The position numbers and the translations under genes are program-made. Shown piece after piece: positions 52,806 through 61,342 of a stretch of DNA of 64,000 nt (its first letter is position 1; the number at the start of each line of letters is the position of its first letter). Origin of the DNA: Robertmurraya sp047302285 (GTDB lineage Bacteria; Bacillota; Bacilli; Bacillales; Cytobacillaceae); NCBI RefSeq assembly GCF_047302285.1, contig NZ_CP154845.1:434001-498000 (forward strand). Direction: 5' to 3'. The notes below the pieces were generated by a model that saw only the letters and a list, made by a program, of their open reading frames with translations, was not told where the DNA came from and did not search any database.

Positions 52806-52968
52806 TGATGGAGTTAAGAAAGAAAGGGTGTCTTTTCAAGTGAAGTGACGATGGAGAAACGAGCTTTAAAATGTATTTCTATTTCTTTCAATGAATGCTA
52901 GATTGTTAACTTTGTAATTGTTCTTTATTTCCTACTTTTGAAAAAGAATGATTGTCTTAACTCCATCA
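52806..52968. repeat. ~160-bp element with 14-bp inverted ends
   Basis: TGATGGAGTTAAGA at 52806-52819 is exactly reversed as TCTTAACTCCATCA at 52955-52968, with partial pairing continuing inward (CTTTTCAAG against CTTTTGAAAA). There is no ORF inside. It lies in the 679-bp gap between comK and the DNA alkylation repair gene; it may be a MITE-like element or a long cruciform. Confidence 0.6.
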
Positions 52969-53101
52969 TACCGAAAAGATCTAAAGAAAAATGTGACAAT
53001 AAAAGTAATTTTTGTTAAAAACTGTATGAGTATAGGGAAAATGTACCTGTTATAAGCTGATTTGAGAAGATCGATATTTTAGTAAAGCAAAAAAACATCT
53101 C

Positions 53102-53121
53102 TTGATCAAACGTTTGATCAA
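53102..53121. promoter_or_regulatory. 20-bp perfect palindrome, candidate operator
   Basis: TTGATCAAACGTTTGATCAA is perfectly symmetric. A near-identical site lies at 53204-53223, with centres 102 bp apart, both upstream of the DNA alkylation repair gene. Confidence 0.65.
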
Positions 53122-53203
53122 ATCTATAACGTCAAATAAGGGCTTGCGTCGTTATTTCAAAAGTGAATTTTTCATATTGATATTTTCAAAAAGCATTAGC
53201 AAA

Positions 53204-53223
53204 TAGATCAAACGATTGATCAA
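53204..53223. promoter_or_regulatory. Second copy of the TTGATCAAACG palindrome
   Basis: TAGATCAAACGATTGATCAA differs from the first copy at three positions. It lies about 80 bp before a TATAAT box at 53289-53294. Confidence 0.6.
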
Positions 53224-53327
53224 ATTTTCTGGCTTCAAAAAGTTATTAATATGCGGTGCTCTGCTATTAAAGAGATTGGCCAGTTGGTTATAATGAAAAG
53301 AGATGATTAAAAAGGAAGTGTAAAGCG

Positions 53328-54035
53328 ATGGATTTCGAAACGGTGATGCAAGAGCTTGAAGCGCTCGGTAAGGAAAGATTGAAAAAAATGTACATAGGCA
53401 ATGGGGCACAAGAGCCTCTTTTTGGTGTGGCAACAGGTGCGATGAAGCCAATGAGGAAGGTAATTAAAAAGGACCAGGCGTTGGCTGAAAAGCTTTATGC
53501 AACTGGAAACTATGATGCGATGTATTTTGCTGGAGTAATCGCTGACCCGAACGCTATGACGGAAGAGGATTTTGAGCGTTGGATCGATGGTGCTTACTTT
53601 TATATGATTTCAGATTATGTCGTTGCCGTAACGTTATCTGAATCACCCATTGCCCAGGCAGTGGCCGATAAATGGATCGAAAGCGGTGAAGAGCTGAAGA
53701 TGTCAGCTGGATGGAGCTGTTACTGCTGGCTCTTGGGCAATCGTAAGGACCAAGAGTTTAGTGAATCGAAAATTGAAGCGATGCTTGAAAAAGTAGAAAA
53801 GACGATTCGCGATGCTCCTGAACGGACGAAATCTGCCATGAATTATTTTGTCTACACAGTCGGAATTTCATATGTGCCACATTCAGAAAAGGCACTTGAA
53901 ACGGCCAAAGCGATCGGACCAGTAGAAATGAAGCGAGACAAGAAAAAAAATAGTATCCTCCACGCTGCTGAAAACATTCAAAAGGATCTAGATAAAGGAA
54001 GACTGGGCTTTAAACGTAAATATGTCAGATGTTAG
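53328..54035 (+). CDS. DNA alkylation repair protein (AlkD-like HEAT-repeat fold)
   Basis: The 235-residue all-helical protein has the family pattern GVATGAMKPMRKVIKKDQ, LYATGNYDAMYFAG, WIDGAYFYMISDYVV and a late RTKSAMNYFVYTVG. AlkD-like proteins are HEAT-repeat glycosylases that remove bulky N3/N7-alkylated bases; some members have lost activity. AAGGAAGTG precedes the ATG. Two candidate operators lie upstream, suggesting repression by a regulator not encoded here. A remnant of a family A repeat follows the stop. Confidence 0.82.
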   Translation: MDFETVMQELEALGKERLKKMYIGNGAQEPLFGVATGAMKPMRKVIKKDQALAEKLYATGNYDAMYFAGVIADPNAMTEEDFERWIDGAYFYMISDYVVAVTLSESPIAQAVADKWIESGEELKMSAGWSCYCWLLGNRKDQEFSESKIEAMLEKVEKTIRDAPERTKSAMNYFVYTVGISYVPHSEKALETAKAIGPVEMKRDKKKNSILHAAENIQKDLDKGRLGFKRKYVRC

Positions 54036-54113
54036 GGACATAGGGACAGGCACCTCGTTCCATTTCATATACTAACAAAGTGGATATTAACTCTTTGATC
54101 AAATTAATAACAT

Positions 54114-54142
54114 CACCAAAGGACTGGTGGCGTTTTTGTTTT
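54114..54142 (+). terminator. Terminator of the DNA alkylation repair gene
   Basis: A short CACCA/TGGTG stem (54114-54118 with 54125-54129) is followed by GCGTTTTTGTTTT. The palindrome TTTGATCAAA at 54094-54103 lies just before it. Confidence 0.5.
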
Positions 54143-54176
54143 CCTGAATAAATCCTTTCCGATAACGGACAAAATA

Positions 54177-54207
54177 AAAGGGGAGTGAATGTGCACCACT
54201 CACTCCC
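54177..54207 (-). terminator. Terminator of the histidine kinase gene
   Basis: GGGAGTGA (54181-54188) pairs with TCACTCCC (54200-54207). Read on the minus strand it is followed by CTTTTATTTT. Confidence 0.75.
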
Positions 54208-54218
54208 AAGGCTGATTA

Positions 54219-55949
54219 TCAAACGGGTAAACTTTTTGCTGCTGTAGGAAGGGTAATCGTAAAGGTAGTCCCAATTCCTTCGGTGCTATCCATTTCGATT
54301 TCACCACCATACTTTTCGATAATTTGGTAACAGACCATTAAACCGATACCGGTTCCTTTTTCTTTCGTTGTGTAGAAAGGCTCACCGATTTTATCGATTA
54401 AATCTGCAGGAATCCCACATCCTTGGTCAATGACCTGAATTTGAACGGATTCCTTCATTTCCGTGATTTGAAGGATGATATTTCCTCCATCTTCCATAGC
54501 GTCAATCGCATTTTTTATTAAATTGATAAAGACTTGCTTGATTTTTGTATCCTCGCAGCAGATATATAGTTCCCTGTTATCACATTTGAGAAGCAAATCA
54601 ATGTTTTTCATATTGGTTTCAGAGGTAAGCAACAGTTTTACTTCCTCGATGATTTGTACAATATTATGACTTTTTCGGTTCTCAGAATGTGGTTTTGCCA
54701 GTGAAAGTAATTCACTTGAAATCTGCTCGATTCGCGATAGCTCATCCTCAATAATGCTGTAATAGAGCTCTTTTTCCTCTCCTGAATTCTTCAGCATATG
54801 AAAGAAGCCTTTAATAGAAGTCAGTGGATTCCTCAATTCATGGGCAATACTCGCTGCTAGTTCCCCAGCGATATTCATCTTTTCAGAGCGAATCAGTAGA
54901 CTCTCATTTTCTTTTTCCTTCGTGATGTCGACAAAGGTATGAAGAATTGCCGGTGCCCCTTCAAATAAAATCACAATCGATTTTACCAAGTAAAAATTCT
55001 TTTTCCCATTGACATGAATGAATTGATGCTCTTGAATTTTGCTATTTGAATGATCTAATAATTTAAACTGATACTCATCAAAAAAGCTTCTAAATGAGGT
55101 ATCTTTCACAAAATGATGATTTTCAATATAGAGCTTGTCCTCGGCTATTTCGTTGTAAAAAAGGATCCTTTCTTTATTTCGAATAACGACTGGGATAGGA
55201 AGCTCATTAATAATGGTACGCAACTTTAACTCATTTTCTTGCATTAATTCATTTTTCATTTTAATCGAATCATTCTCTGAAATTAAGCGAGCATTTTTGC
55301 TTTGAAGAAGTTTCAGTTGCTCCTCAATTTTATGAATTCTTTCCATCTCTGCATTTGAAAGAGAATGATGATGTTTTTTACTATAAGATCGTGAAGGGTA
55401 TTGTTCATCATCTGTCATAAAATGGGTGTGGGTTTTCAATAATTCATTTTGCACATAGGCGGGAGTGGATAGACCATTATAGCCACAAACAGAAATCACT
55501 CTATTTTGATTGATAAATTCATCGCATGAACATTCATACGTGATTAAATGCTCAAGGGGATCTTCAAGAGGGAAAGGAACCTGGCCCCAAGTGCGGATAT
55601 GACAGCCTTGATCAAGATACGGTTGTACGAGTGCCATCAATTCTCTTCCAGCCCCTATATGATTAAAGTGAGGACCATCCAAATAAAACTCATAGCTATC
55701 AATGCCAATAATAGAATGAAGTTGAAGGTCACTAACACCTAATTTGGCAAGGTCTCTTTTAATTCTCTCCATCATTTCTTCGGTTTCCATTAAAAAAATG
55801 ACGGCTTCCTTCTGGATACCCTCATAAATATACTGGACAGCATTCCCAACATATATATCCTCTTCAGTAAACATATACAAAATATGTCCACCATTTTCGA
55901 TTAAAGTGGGATTGTTAATCAATGGTGTAATCGGATAAAGAACAGTCAT
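54219..55949 (-). CDS. MEDS-domain sensor histidine kinase
   Basis: The 576-residue soluble kinase has an N-terminal MEDS sensory domain (about 15-175: HILYMFTEEDIYVGN, YLDQGCHIRTWGQ), a coiled coil, a PAS domain (about 240-345), a HisKA domain with phosphoryl-accepting H370 (SIAHELRNPLTSIKG) and an HATPase domain with N-box N480 (NLIKNAID), G1 DQGCGI (508-513) and G2 GTGIGL (532-537). No membrane segment is present. There is no response regulator nearby, so it resembles orphan sporulation-type kinases that feed a phosphorelay; that is inference. Confidence 0.87.
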   Translation of the reverse strand: MTVLYPITPLINNPTLIENGGHILYMFTEEDIYVGNAVQYIYEGIQKEAVIFLMETEEMMERIKRDLAKLGVSDLQLHSIIGIDSYEFYLDGPHFNHIGAGRELMALVQPYLDQGCHIRTWGQVPFPLEDPLEHLITYECSCDEFINQNRVISVCGYNGLSTPAYVQNELLKTHTHFMTDDEQYPSRSYSKKHHHSLSNAEMERIHKIEEQLKLLQSKNARLISENDSIKMKNELMQENELKLRTIINELPIPVVIRNKERILFYNEIAEDKLYIENHHFVKDTSFRSFFDEYQFKLLDHSNSKIQEHQFIHVNGKKNFYLVKSIVILFEGAPAILHTFVDITKEKENESLLIRSEKMNIAGELAASIAHELRNPLTSIKGFFHMLKNSGEEKELYYSIIEDELSRIEQISSELLSLAKPHSENRKSHNIVQIIEEVKLLLTSETNMKNIDLLLKCDNRELYICCEDTKIKQVFINLIKNAIDAMEDGGNIILQITEMKESVQIQVIDQGCGIPADLIDKIGEPFYTTKEKGTGIGLMVCYQIIEKYGGEIEMDSTEGIGTTFTITLPTAAKSLPV

Positions 55950-56253
55950 GCAGCTTCTCCTTTCATGGGGATGTTTGTCCTACTTGGATATGAGTAGACC
56001 GATTTTAGATAAGATAGAAAATATCTTTTGCATTCATTTGTTACTTTTTGGGTAATAGATGGAGTATTCTGATTATTTAGTACGGAGCTAAAGAGCAACT
56101 TTTTTATTTTCAATATTATATAAAAAGTATAGACGATTATAGCTATCAAGTAAATGTTAACTAAAGAGGGAGAAGTTCCTTGAGTGGATGGCTAATCTGT
56201 TATTATTTCCTTCAACTTAATGGACAAAAGTAGGGTTCTCATTTCAATTATAA

Positions 56254-56279
56254 GATGCCTCTTACTAATAAGAGGCATC
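56254..56279 (-). terminator. Hairpin at the end of the ApnO-kinase-RLP operon
   Basis: GATGCCTCTTA (56254-56264) and TAAGAGGCATC (56269-56279) form a perfect 11-bp stem with a 4-nt loop. Only a weak T run follows on the minus strand. The rest of 55950-56253 is AT-rich with no ORF or structure that I can support. Confidence 0.65.
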
Positions 56280-56298
56280 GATCACGTTTAGCGAATAA

Positions 56299-57156
56299 TT
56301 ATGCTTTTACTTGTTCTAATTTTTCAGGGTGTAACATAATATTGATTTGCTCTTTTACACTTGGAATATCGAAAAGATCTCTCCAGTTTTCTTTGAGTAA
56401 GTGCTTTTTGCCATACTCAATGGCCACCAAAGCTGCGTCCGAGAACGGATTGCCAGCTTCTCCGAAAGCGATTGCTAATTCGATGTTAATGTGTCCAAGC
56501 ATAAAATCGCGTGCAGCTTCAGCAGGAACCCCGCGTTTGACTGCTTCATCCATTGCTTCCTTTAAGACAATAGCCATGGTTGCCCCCACGGTTTCAGCCA
56601 TAGTAGGTTCAAGAATGGCCATTTGTTCGATCGTAACACGATGTGCTCGCAATACAGGAGCGTACATTTTAATAGCGATTTTTTCACCTGTCAGGTAGTC
56701 CTCTTCGTTTCCTTGCATTAAAGCACAAACAATGGCTTGTTTGGCCTTTATCCCTCCAAAATAATCGCGTCTTGCTTCTTCGGTCGTTTCATCATTAAAC
56801 AAAGGAGGGTGGCAAGGGTGAGCTATAAAATAGTTAATATCCTCCCGTTTTAAAATACTATCTGCAAAAGCGGCAGCAGGGTCTAATAATATAATTAATG
56901 CACCAGATTTCATTTTAGGTATCAGGTTACTGGAAACGGTTCTAATAGCTACATCAGGTACAGCTAAAATGACGGCGTCAGCAATACTAACTGCTTCATC
57001 AGTTGGTGTTGGTGTAATCCCTCTTGCTGCTAAATTTTCAATTCCTTGTTGCCCGATTTCTACATATAACACATGATAATCTGAGTCCTTCAAATTATCA
57101 GTAATTCTACATCCCATTTTTCCCCCAGCACCAATTAGAGCGATCGTTTTCATCAT
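56299..57156 (-). CDS. apnO: NAD(P)-dependent oxidoisomerase, probable D-apionate oxidoisomerase
   Basis: The 285-residue protein has a Rossmann start (IALIGAGGKMGCRI), a DVAIRTVS/LDPAAAFAD central part and the helical C-domain of phosphogluconate-dehydrogenase-C-like proteins (AHPCHPPLFNDE). That family contains ApnO, which oxidises and isomerises D-apionate to 3-oxo-isoapionate. It is encoded with a DUF1537 kinase and a RuBisCO-like protein, the three-gene set known for D-apionate breakdown. The symbol is given on that context. Confidence 0.75.
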   Translation of the reverse strand: MMKTIALIGAGGKMGCRITDNLKDSDYHVLYVEIGQQGIENLAARGITPTPTDEAVSIADAVILAVPDVAIRTVSSNLIPKMKSGALIILLDPAAAFADSILKREDINYFIAHPCHPPLFNDETTEEARRDYFGGIKAKQAIVCALMQGNEEDYLTGEKIAIKMYAPVLRAHRVTIEQMAILEPTMAETVGATMAIVLKEAMDEAVKRGVPAEAARDFMLGHINIELAIAFGEAGNPFSDAALVAIEYGKKHLLKENWRDLFDIPSVKEQINIMLHPEKLEQVKA

Positions 57157-57177
57157 ACATCTTCCCTTCGTCTATTA

Positions 57178-58575
57178 TTATTTAAAACTATCTACAGAAA
57201 CTCTTACTCCATCACGGACTATGCCGAAGTAATTTGATGTTCCTACTTGGCCACCTTTTAAAGAGATTTCTAAACCATCAAATTTAGAATCTTCAGAATA
57301 GGATCTGCAAAGGGGTCCTCCAGGAGCTATCGGCATGATCATTTCTAAACCATATATTCCTAGTTCCTTAGTTGCGTAACCGGAGGTATCGCCACCAGCG
57401 ATAACCAGCCTTTTTAAATTTGACTTACTTACAATTTCCTTTGTTAACCTACCGAGCTTTTCTCCGATAAGTCTTCCGGTATGAGCTGGGTTTTCACCTA
57501 ATGCTAGTAAGATATTTTTAGTTGCTGCAATGCTAGTATCTTCGGGTCCTAATGAAGTATATATAACGACATTTTCTCCTTGCCTAATAAGGTGGATAGC
57601 TTCTTCCAAGCTTTGGTTATAAATTTCTGTTTCTTTGTTAGGTTGTAATAGTTCCTCTGTGGAAATTTTTATCCCCTTAAAACCATTTTCCAAAGACCAT
57701 TCGATTTGGTCTTTAGTGACGGGTGAACAGCTTCCTGAAACAACGAGTGTTTGCTGTGGGGTTAAATTCCTCGTACTTAAAAGTGATTCTGCATTAGAAA
57801 TGATTTGTTGGCGTTTCCAATGATTGGTCAATGCATATTGAATACCAGAAGAGCCAATGACAAAATGGTTTCCTTCTTTGCTGCATTCCCACAGTAAGCG
57901 TCCAATTCTCTCCATTTGCTGCTCATTCACAACATCAAAGATAATAGCGTCGTTCTCCATTGATTTCTGTTTATAATGTCTAGTTAAGATTTCCTCTGCT
58001 ATTTCTAGATCGAGTAAATTGAATAAATCTATCTTTTTGCTAGTTTGCTTGCTTAAATGAATCTTTAAGTCAGCTTCTTGCATAGGAGTGGTTGGATGCT
58101 TAGACATGGTTGGATGCCTATCCAGTCTGTAAGTTTGATCTCCGACAGTAGCAAAGTGATTCCCAAAAACCGTGTACCGTTTCAAAAATGGACAACCGAC
58201 AAGCAAGGGGATGGATGACTGAGTAGTATCCACCTCTAAACAAATGTCGATCACTTTTCCTATACTTCCAACCTCTGGTGAAGAATCAAAGGTTGAACAA
58301 ATCTTATAGTGGATAATAGGTGCGTGAAACTGTTGAAGCTGTTCCAGTATGACCTTTAATTCTGTTTCCATTTGTGCTGGTGACATCGTTCGACCAACGC
58401 CAGCTATACCAAATGCTTGCACATGAGGGAATCGTTCTTCAATCAGATTTTTATCTGGAACATCTAAAAATAAGACTGTTTTGACTCCATTAATAGTGAG
58501 GGCTTCCATAGAATCGGTGGAGCCTGTAAAATCGTCACCGTAATATGTCATGAGGAGGTTAGGATTATTTTTCAT
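57178..58575 (-). CDS. oiaK: Four-carbon acid sugar kinase family (DUF1537), probable 3-oxo-isoapionate kinase
   Basis: The 465-residue protein has the DUF1537 N-terminal motif YGDDFTGSTDSMEAL, a VVSGSCSPVTKDQI hinge and a C-terminal nucleotide-binding domain with VIAGGDTSGYATKELG and PIAPGGPLCRSY. Members phosphorylate four-carbon acid sugars; OiaK phosphorylates 3-oxo-isoapionate in apionate catabolism. It lies 21 nt from the ApnO-like gene and 21 nt from the RuBisCO-like gene, both same-strand. Assignment to OiaK is by context; other members act on erythronate, threonate or denitrated analogues. Confidence 0.78.
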   Translation of the reverse strand: MKNNPNLLMTYYGDDFTGSTDSMEALTINGVKTVLFLDVPDKNLIEERFPHVQAFGIAGVGRTMSPAQMETELKVILEQLQQFHAPIIHYKICSTFDSSPEVGSIGKVIDICLEVDTTQSSIPLLVGCPFLKRYTVFGNHFATVGDQTYRLDRHPTMSKHPTTPMQEADLKIHLSKQTSKKIDLFNLLDLEIAEEILTRHYKQKSMENDAIIFDVVNEQQMERIGRLLWECSKEGNHFVIGSSGIQYALTNHWKRQQIISNAESLLSTRNLTPQQTLVVSGSCSPVTKDQIEWSLENGFKGIKISTEELLQPNKETEIYNQSLEEAIHLIRQGENVVIYTSLGPEDTSIAATKNILLALGENPAHTGRLIGEKLGRLTKEIVSKSNLKRLVIAGGDTSGYATKELGIYGLEMIMPIAPGGPLCRSYSEDSKFDGLEISLKGGQVGTSNYFGIVRDGVRVSVDSFK

Positions 58576-58596
58576 TGAAATGACCGCCTTCCCATC

Positions 58597-59856
58597 CTAA
58601 TTTGAGTATTTTTCAATCGCTTGTTTTAACTCAATGTGAGTTTCTGCATATTCTTCGAGACTTCTTCCTTGCATGGCGGCTTCCCATCCTTGGATCATAC
58701 TTTTTAAACCGGCAACCGTTCCGTCTGGGTGGCCATGAATTCCTCCACCAGCAATATGGATGACATCAGTCGATTTTAAGCTATGATAAGTTGGAATAGC
58801 GGTACCAGCCCATTGTTTTGAGGAAAGCACAGGCATCACTTGATTTCCGTCGAACATGGGCTCTAAACAACTTTTAGCTGACCGAATAACTGAATCATTT
58901 GTTTCATAAAACTTATTTTCCAAACCATTGACGTGTAAATGATCAACACCTGCTAATCGACATAACTTTTGCCAAGCGATAAACTCTATTCCTAATAACG
59001 GTGAACGGGTCATCATTCCCCATTGGTTGCGATGTCCATGAATAGGAACTTCACTGTGCTTTCTTAAATAGGCGAGTCCGGAAAGACCAATACTATTGAT
59101 GCTGACCATTACGCAATTTCCTCCAGCATTAACTACTTGATCGTGGTTTTTAATGAGATTATCGATATCATCCGTAATATTCACTGCGTACATAGCTTTC
59201 TTACCGGTGTGATCAGCTGCTCTTTCGATTTCCTCCATCACAATACGAATTCGTTCTTTTAGCGGAAAGTAAGGAGGATTGCCATTTATCTCATCATCTT
59301 TAATAAAATCAATACCTGCCTTAGCCAGGTCTCTTACGACTATTCTTAGTTGTTCAGGTGATAGTCCGATATTTGGTTTAATAATGGTTCCGATAAGAGG
59401 ACGCTCAAACACGTTTGCAAGCTCTCGAGTACCTTTTATCCCAAATTTTGGGCCGGAATAGACTGTAGTAAATTCAGAAGGAAGTTCAAGGTCTAATAGC
59501 TTAAGACCAGAAAATTCCTCAAGTTCATAAAGATTTCCGGCGACAGTTGCTAATAAGTTAGGAATAGACGGTCCTACATTATGATAGGGAAAAGATAATA
59601 CGACCTCCCCGCGATAAAATTTTCCTATCTCATCACGGCTCACTTTTTTTGAACCAGGTAAAGATGGAGAAGACACAGTCTCCAACGGCTTAATGCTAAT
59701 GATTTTTGCTCGGTGTTTCTCTTTGAGTTCATCTGTTTCACCTGGGAGCTTAATGAAAGTCCCTGAAGACTGTTCCCCTGCCATTACTTCAGCAGCTACT
59801 TCTAAAGGATAAGGAGTTTCAATAAGATAGGTTGCAATGATTTGAGAATCCCCCAT
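58597..59856 (-). CDS. RuBisCO-like protein (form IV type, probable 3-oxo-isoapionate-4-phosphate enzyme)
   Basis: The 419-residue protein has the RuBisCO large-subunit fold and keeps key catalytic positions: K160 in GTIIKPNIGLSP, the carbamylation motif K186-D-D-E189, H274 in PIHGHR, the loop-6 lysine K315 in HVNGLENK, and the GGGIHGHPDG phosphate site near 370. N162 stands where RuBisCO has K177. RLPs encoded with ApnO and OiaK act as 3-oxo-isoapionate-4-phosphate decarboxylase (OiaX) or transcarboxylase/hydrolase (OiaT); I cannot tell which. ATG 59856 follows AAGGAG by 11 nt; a longer upstream frame is rejected. The residues argue for an active enolising enzyme, not a CO2-fixing one. Confidence 0.85.
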   Translation of the reverse strand: MGDSQIIATYLIETPYPLEVAAEVMAGEQSSGTFIKLPGETDELKEKHRAKIISIKPLETVSSPSLPGSKKVSRDEIGKFYRGEVVLSFPYHNVGPSIPNLLATVAGNLYELEEFSGLKLLDLELPSEFTTVYSGPKFGIKGTRELANVFERPLIGTIIKPNIGLSPEQLRIVVRDLAKAGIDFIKDDEINGNPPYFPLKERIRIVMEEIERAADHTGKKAMYAVNITDDIDNLIKNHDQVVNAGGNCVMVSINSIGLSGLAYLRKHSEVPIHGHRNQWGMMTRSPLLGIEFIAWQKLCRLAGVDHLHVNGLENKFYETNDSVIRSAKSCLEPMFDGNQVMPVLSSKQWAGTAIPTYHSLKSTDVIHIAGGGIHGHPDGTVAGLKSMIQGWEAAMQGRSLEEYAETHIELKQAIEKYSN

Positions 59857-59884
59857 AAATTTCCCAACTCCTTTTTCTGAAAAA

Positions 59885-59935
59885 TGTATACGATTACAAA
59901 ATAACATATTAATTAATTGAATACAATATGTATAC
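59885..59935. promoter_or_regulatory. Pair of TGTATAC sites upstream of the RLP operon
   Basis: TGTATAC occurs at 59885-59891 and 59929-59935, 44 bp apart, with the second inside an imperfect ATACAATATGTATACAAC palindrome. They resemble the GTATAC core of the operator at 60073-60098. Confidence 0.5.
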
Positions 59936-60072
59936 AACAAGTATTTGGGGATTATAGAAATAAACAGTGAATAATTCTCGTGTTTTCGTGTATTATGTCC
60001 TTTTAGATTAATCTAATATATTAATTTAATATAGATATAAAATTAATGTTGTTCTAAAAAAATGAAAAATTA

Positions 60073-60098
60073 AATACATTAGGTATACAAAATGTATT
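60073..60098. promoter_or_regulatory. Candidate operator of the TRAP operon
   Basis: AATACATT (60073-60080) and AATGTATT (60091-60098) are a perfect inverted repeat around AGGTATACAA. It runs into the -35 box, the expected place for a repressor site. GntR/FadR-type regulators often bind GTATAC-centred sites; none is encoded in the window. Confidence 0.65.
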
Positions 60099-60124
60099 GA
60101 CATAATTCTGAACTGTTTGATAAT
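60097..60124 (+). promoter_or_regulatory. Sigma-A promoter of the second TRAP operon
   Basis: TTGACA at 60097-60102 and GATAAT at 60119-60124 are separated by 16 bp. The 5' leader is about 120 nt. Confidence 0.75.
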
Positions 60125-60168
60125 ATTTTGACAAACAATTAAATATTCAGTAAAGTCAAAAATTAAAA

Positions 60169-60182
60169 TGAAAGCGTTTTAA
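60169..60182. promoter_or_regulatory. Candidate cre (CcpA) site
   Basis: TGAAAGCGTTTTAA fits the catabolite-responsive element consensus except near its 3' end. It lies about 45 bp downstream of the -10 box, where CcpA could block elongation. Confidence 0.5.
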
Positions 60183-60252
60183 AAAAAGGGGGGTGAAAAA
60201 ATAGAATTGAAGTTTTGAAGAGTCGTAACAAAATAAACGAGGGGGAAAGAAA

Positions 60253-61281
60253 ATGAAAAAAATAAGTATGCTATTAGCCATGTTCTTATTATCGATGACA
60301 GCGATTATTGGATGTAGTGGTAATACAGCAGGAACGAACAGTAATGGAAATTCGGAACAAAATGGCTCCGGGAGTAATGATCCGATTGTCATCAATATTG
60401 GAACAACCACAACAGAAGATTCCTCATTCCCACAAGCGATGAAGCTATTTAAAGAAGAGGTAGAGGGAAAAACAAATGGAGAAATTAAAGTCAATCTACA
60501 CTATAACAGTGCTCTAGGTGGAGAAAGAGAAATGGTGGAAGCAGCTTCCATTGGTACATTAGAAGGAGCAATGGTATCCTCTGCAGTTATTACGAACTTT
60601 GTTCCAGAGATGGCCGTTTTGGATATTCCTTTTATTTTTGAAGATCTTGAACATGCCCGTTCTGCTATGCAAGGAGAAGCAGGGAAATTGTTAGGTGAAA
60701 AGATGGAAAATGCAAATCTGAAATTGCTTTCTTGGGGAGAAACTGGATTTAGACATATTACGAATAATGAGCGACCAATTGAAAAACCTGAGGATTTAGA
60801 AGGATTGAAAATTCGTACGATGGAAAACAACGTTCACTTAGAAGCATTTCAAGAATTAGGAGCAGATCCGACTCCGATGGCTTGGGGAGAAGTGTTCACA
60901 TCGTTACAGCAGGGGGTCATCGATGGTCAAGAGAATCCTATTTTTATTCTTTATGTAAATAACTTAGAGGAAGTGCAAAAATACACATCTAGAACAGGAC
61001 ATGTCTATTCAGCCGGAGCTCTCCTTTTATCAAAACAATTATTTGATAGTTTAACAGAAGAGCAACAAGAGATCGTTATCACTGCTGCACAAAATGGTGC
61101 TCAAGCAAACTATGATTACAATGATGAAAAGGAAGCTGAATATCAGGCTGAAATGGAATCAAAAGGAATGGTATTTAACGAGGTTGACAAGGCTCCGTTT
61201 ATTGAAGCACTAAAACCTATTACAGATAAATATAAGGATGCTTCGCCAGAAGTTTATGAAGCAATTATGAATGCAAAATGA
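60253..61281 (+). CDS. dctP: TRAP transporter substrate-binding lipoprotein (DctP family)
   Basis: The 342-residue receptor has a signal peptide with lipobox IIGC, a low-complexity N/G/S linker, and a DctP fold (EEVEGKTNGEIKVNLHYNSALGGEREMVEA, RTMENNVHLEAFQELGADPTPM, QGVIDGQENP with the QENP loop). The conserved arginine of RTMEN should bind the substrate carboxylate. GGGGGAAAG precedes the ATG. Next to the RLP cluster, D-apionate or a similar branched sugar acid is a candidate ligand. Confidence 0.87.
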   Translation: MKKISMLLAMFLLSMTAIIGCSGNTAGTNSNGNSEQNGSGSNDPIVINIGTTTTEDSSFPQAMKLFKEEVEGKTNGEIKVNLHYNSALGGEREMVEAASIGTLEGAMVSSAVITNFVPEMAVLDIPFIFEDLEHARSAMQGEAGKLLGEKMENANLKLLSWGETGFRHITNNERPIEKPEDLEGLKIRTMENNVHLEAFQELGADPTPMAWGEVFTSLQQGVIDGQENPIFILYVNNLEEVQKYTSRTGHVYSAGALLLSKQLFDSLTEEQQEIVITAAQNGAQANYDYNDEKEAEYQAEMESKGMVFNEVDKAPFIEALKPITDKYKDASPEVYEAIMNAK

Positions 61282-61298
61282 TTGTCTAAGAACAGATA

Positions 61299-61330
61299 AA
61301 AAGGGCGAGTGATTCGCTCTTTTTATTTAG
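61299..61330 (+). terminator. Intercistronic hairpin/attenuator between dctP and dctQ
   Basis: AAAAAGGGCGA and TCGCTCTTTTT form an 11-bp stem with one G-U pair, closing with a T run. As in the first TRAP operon it sits right after the receptor gene. Confidence 0.8.
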
Positions 61331-61342
61331 GGGGTTAGATAA

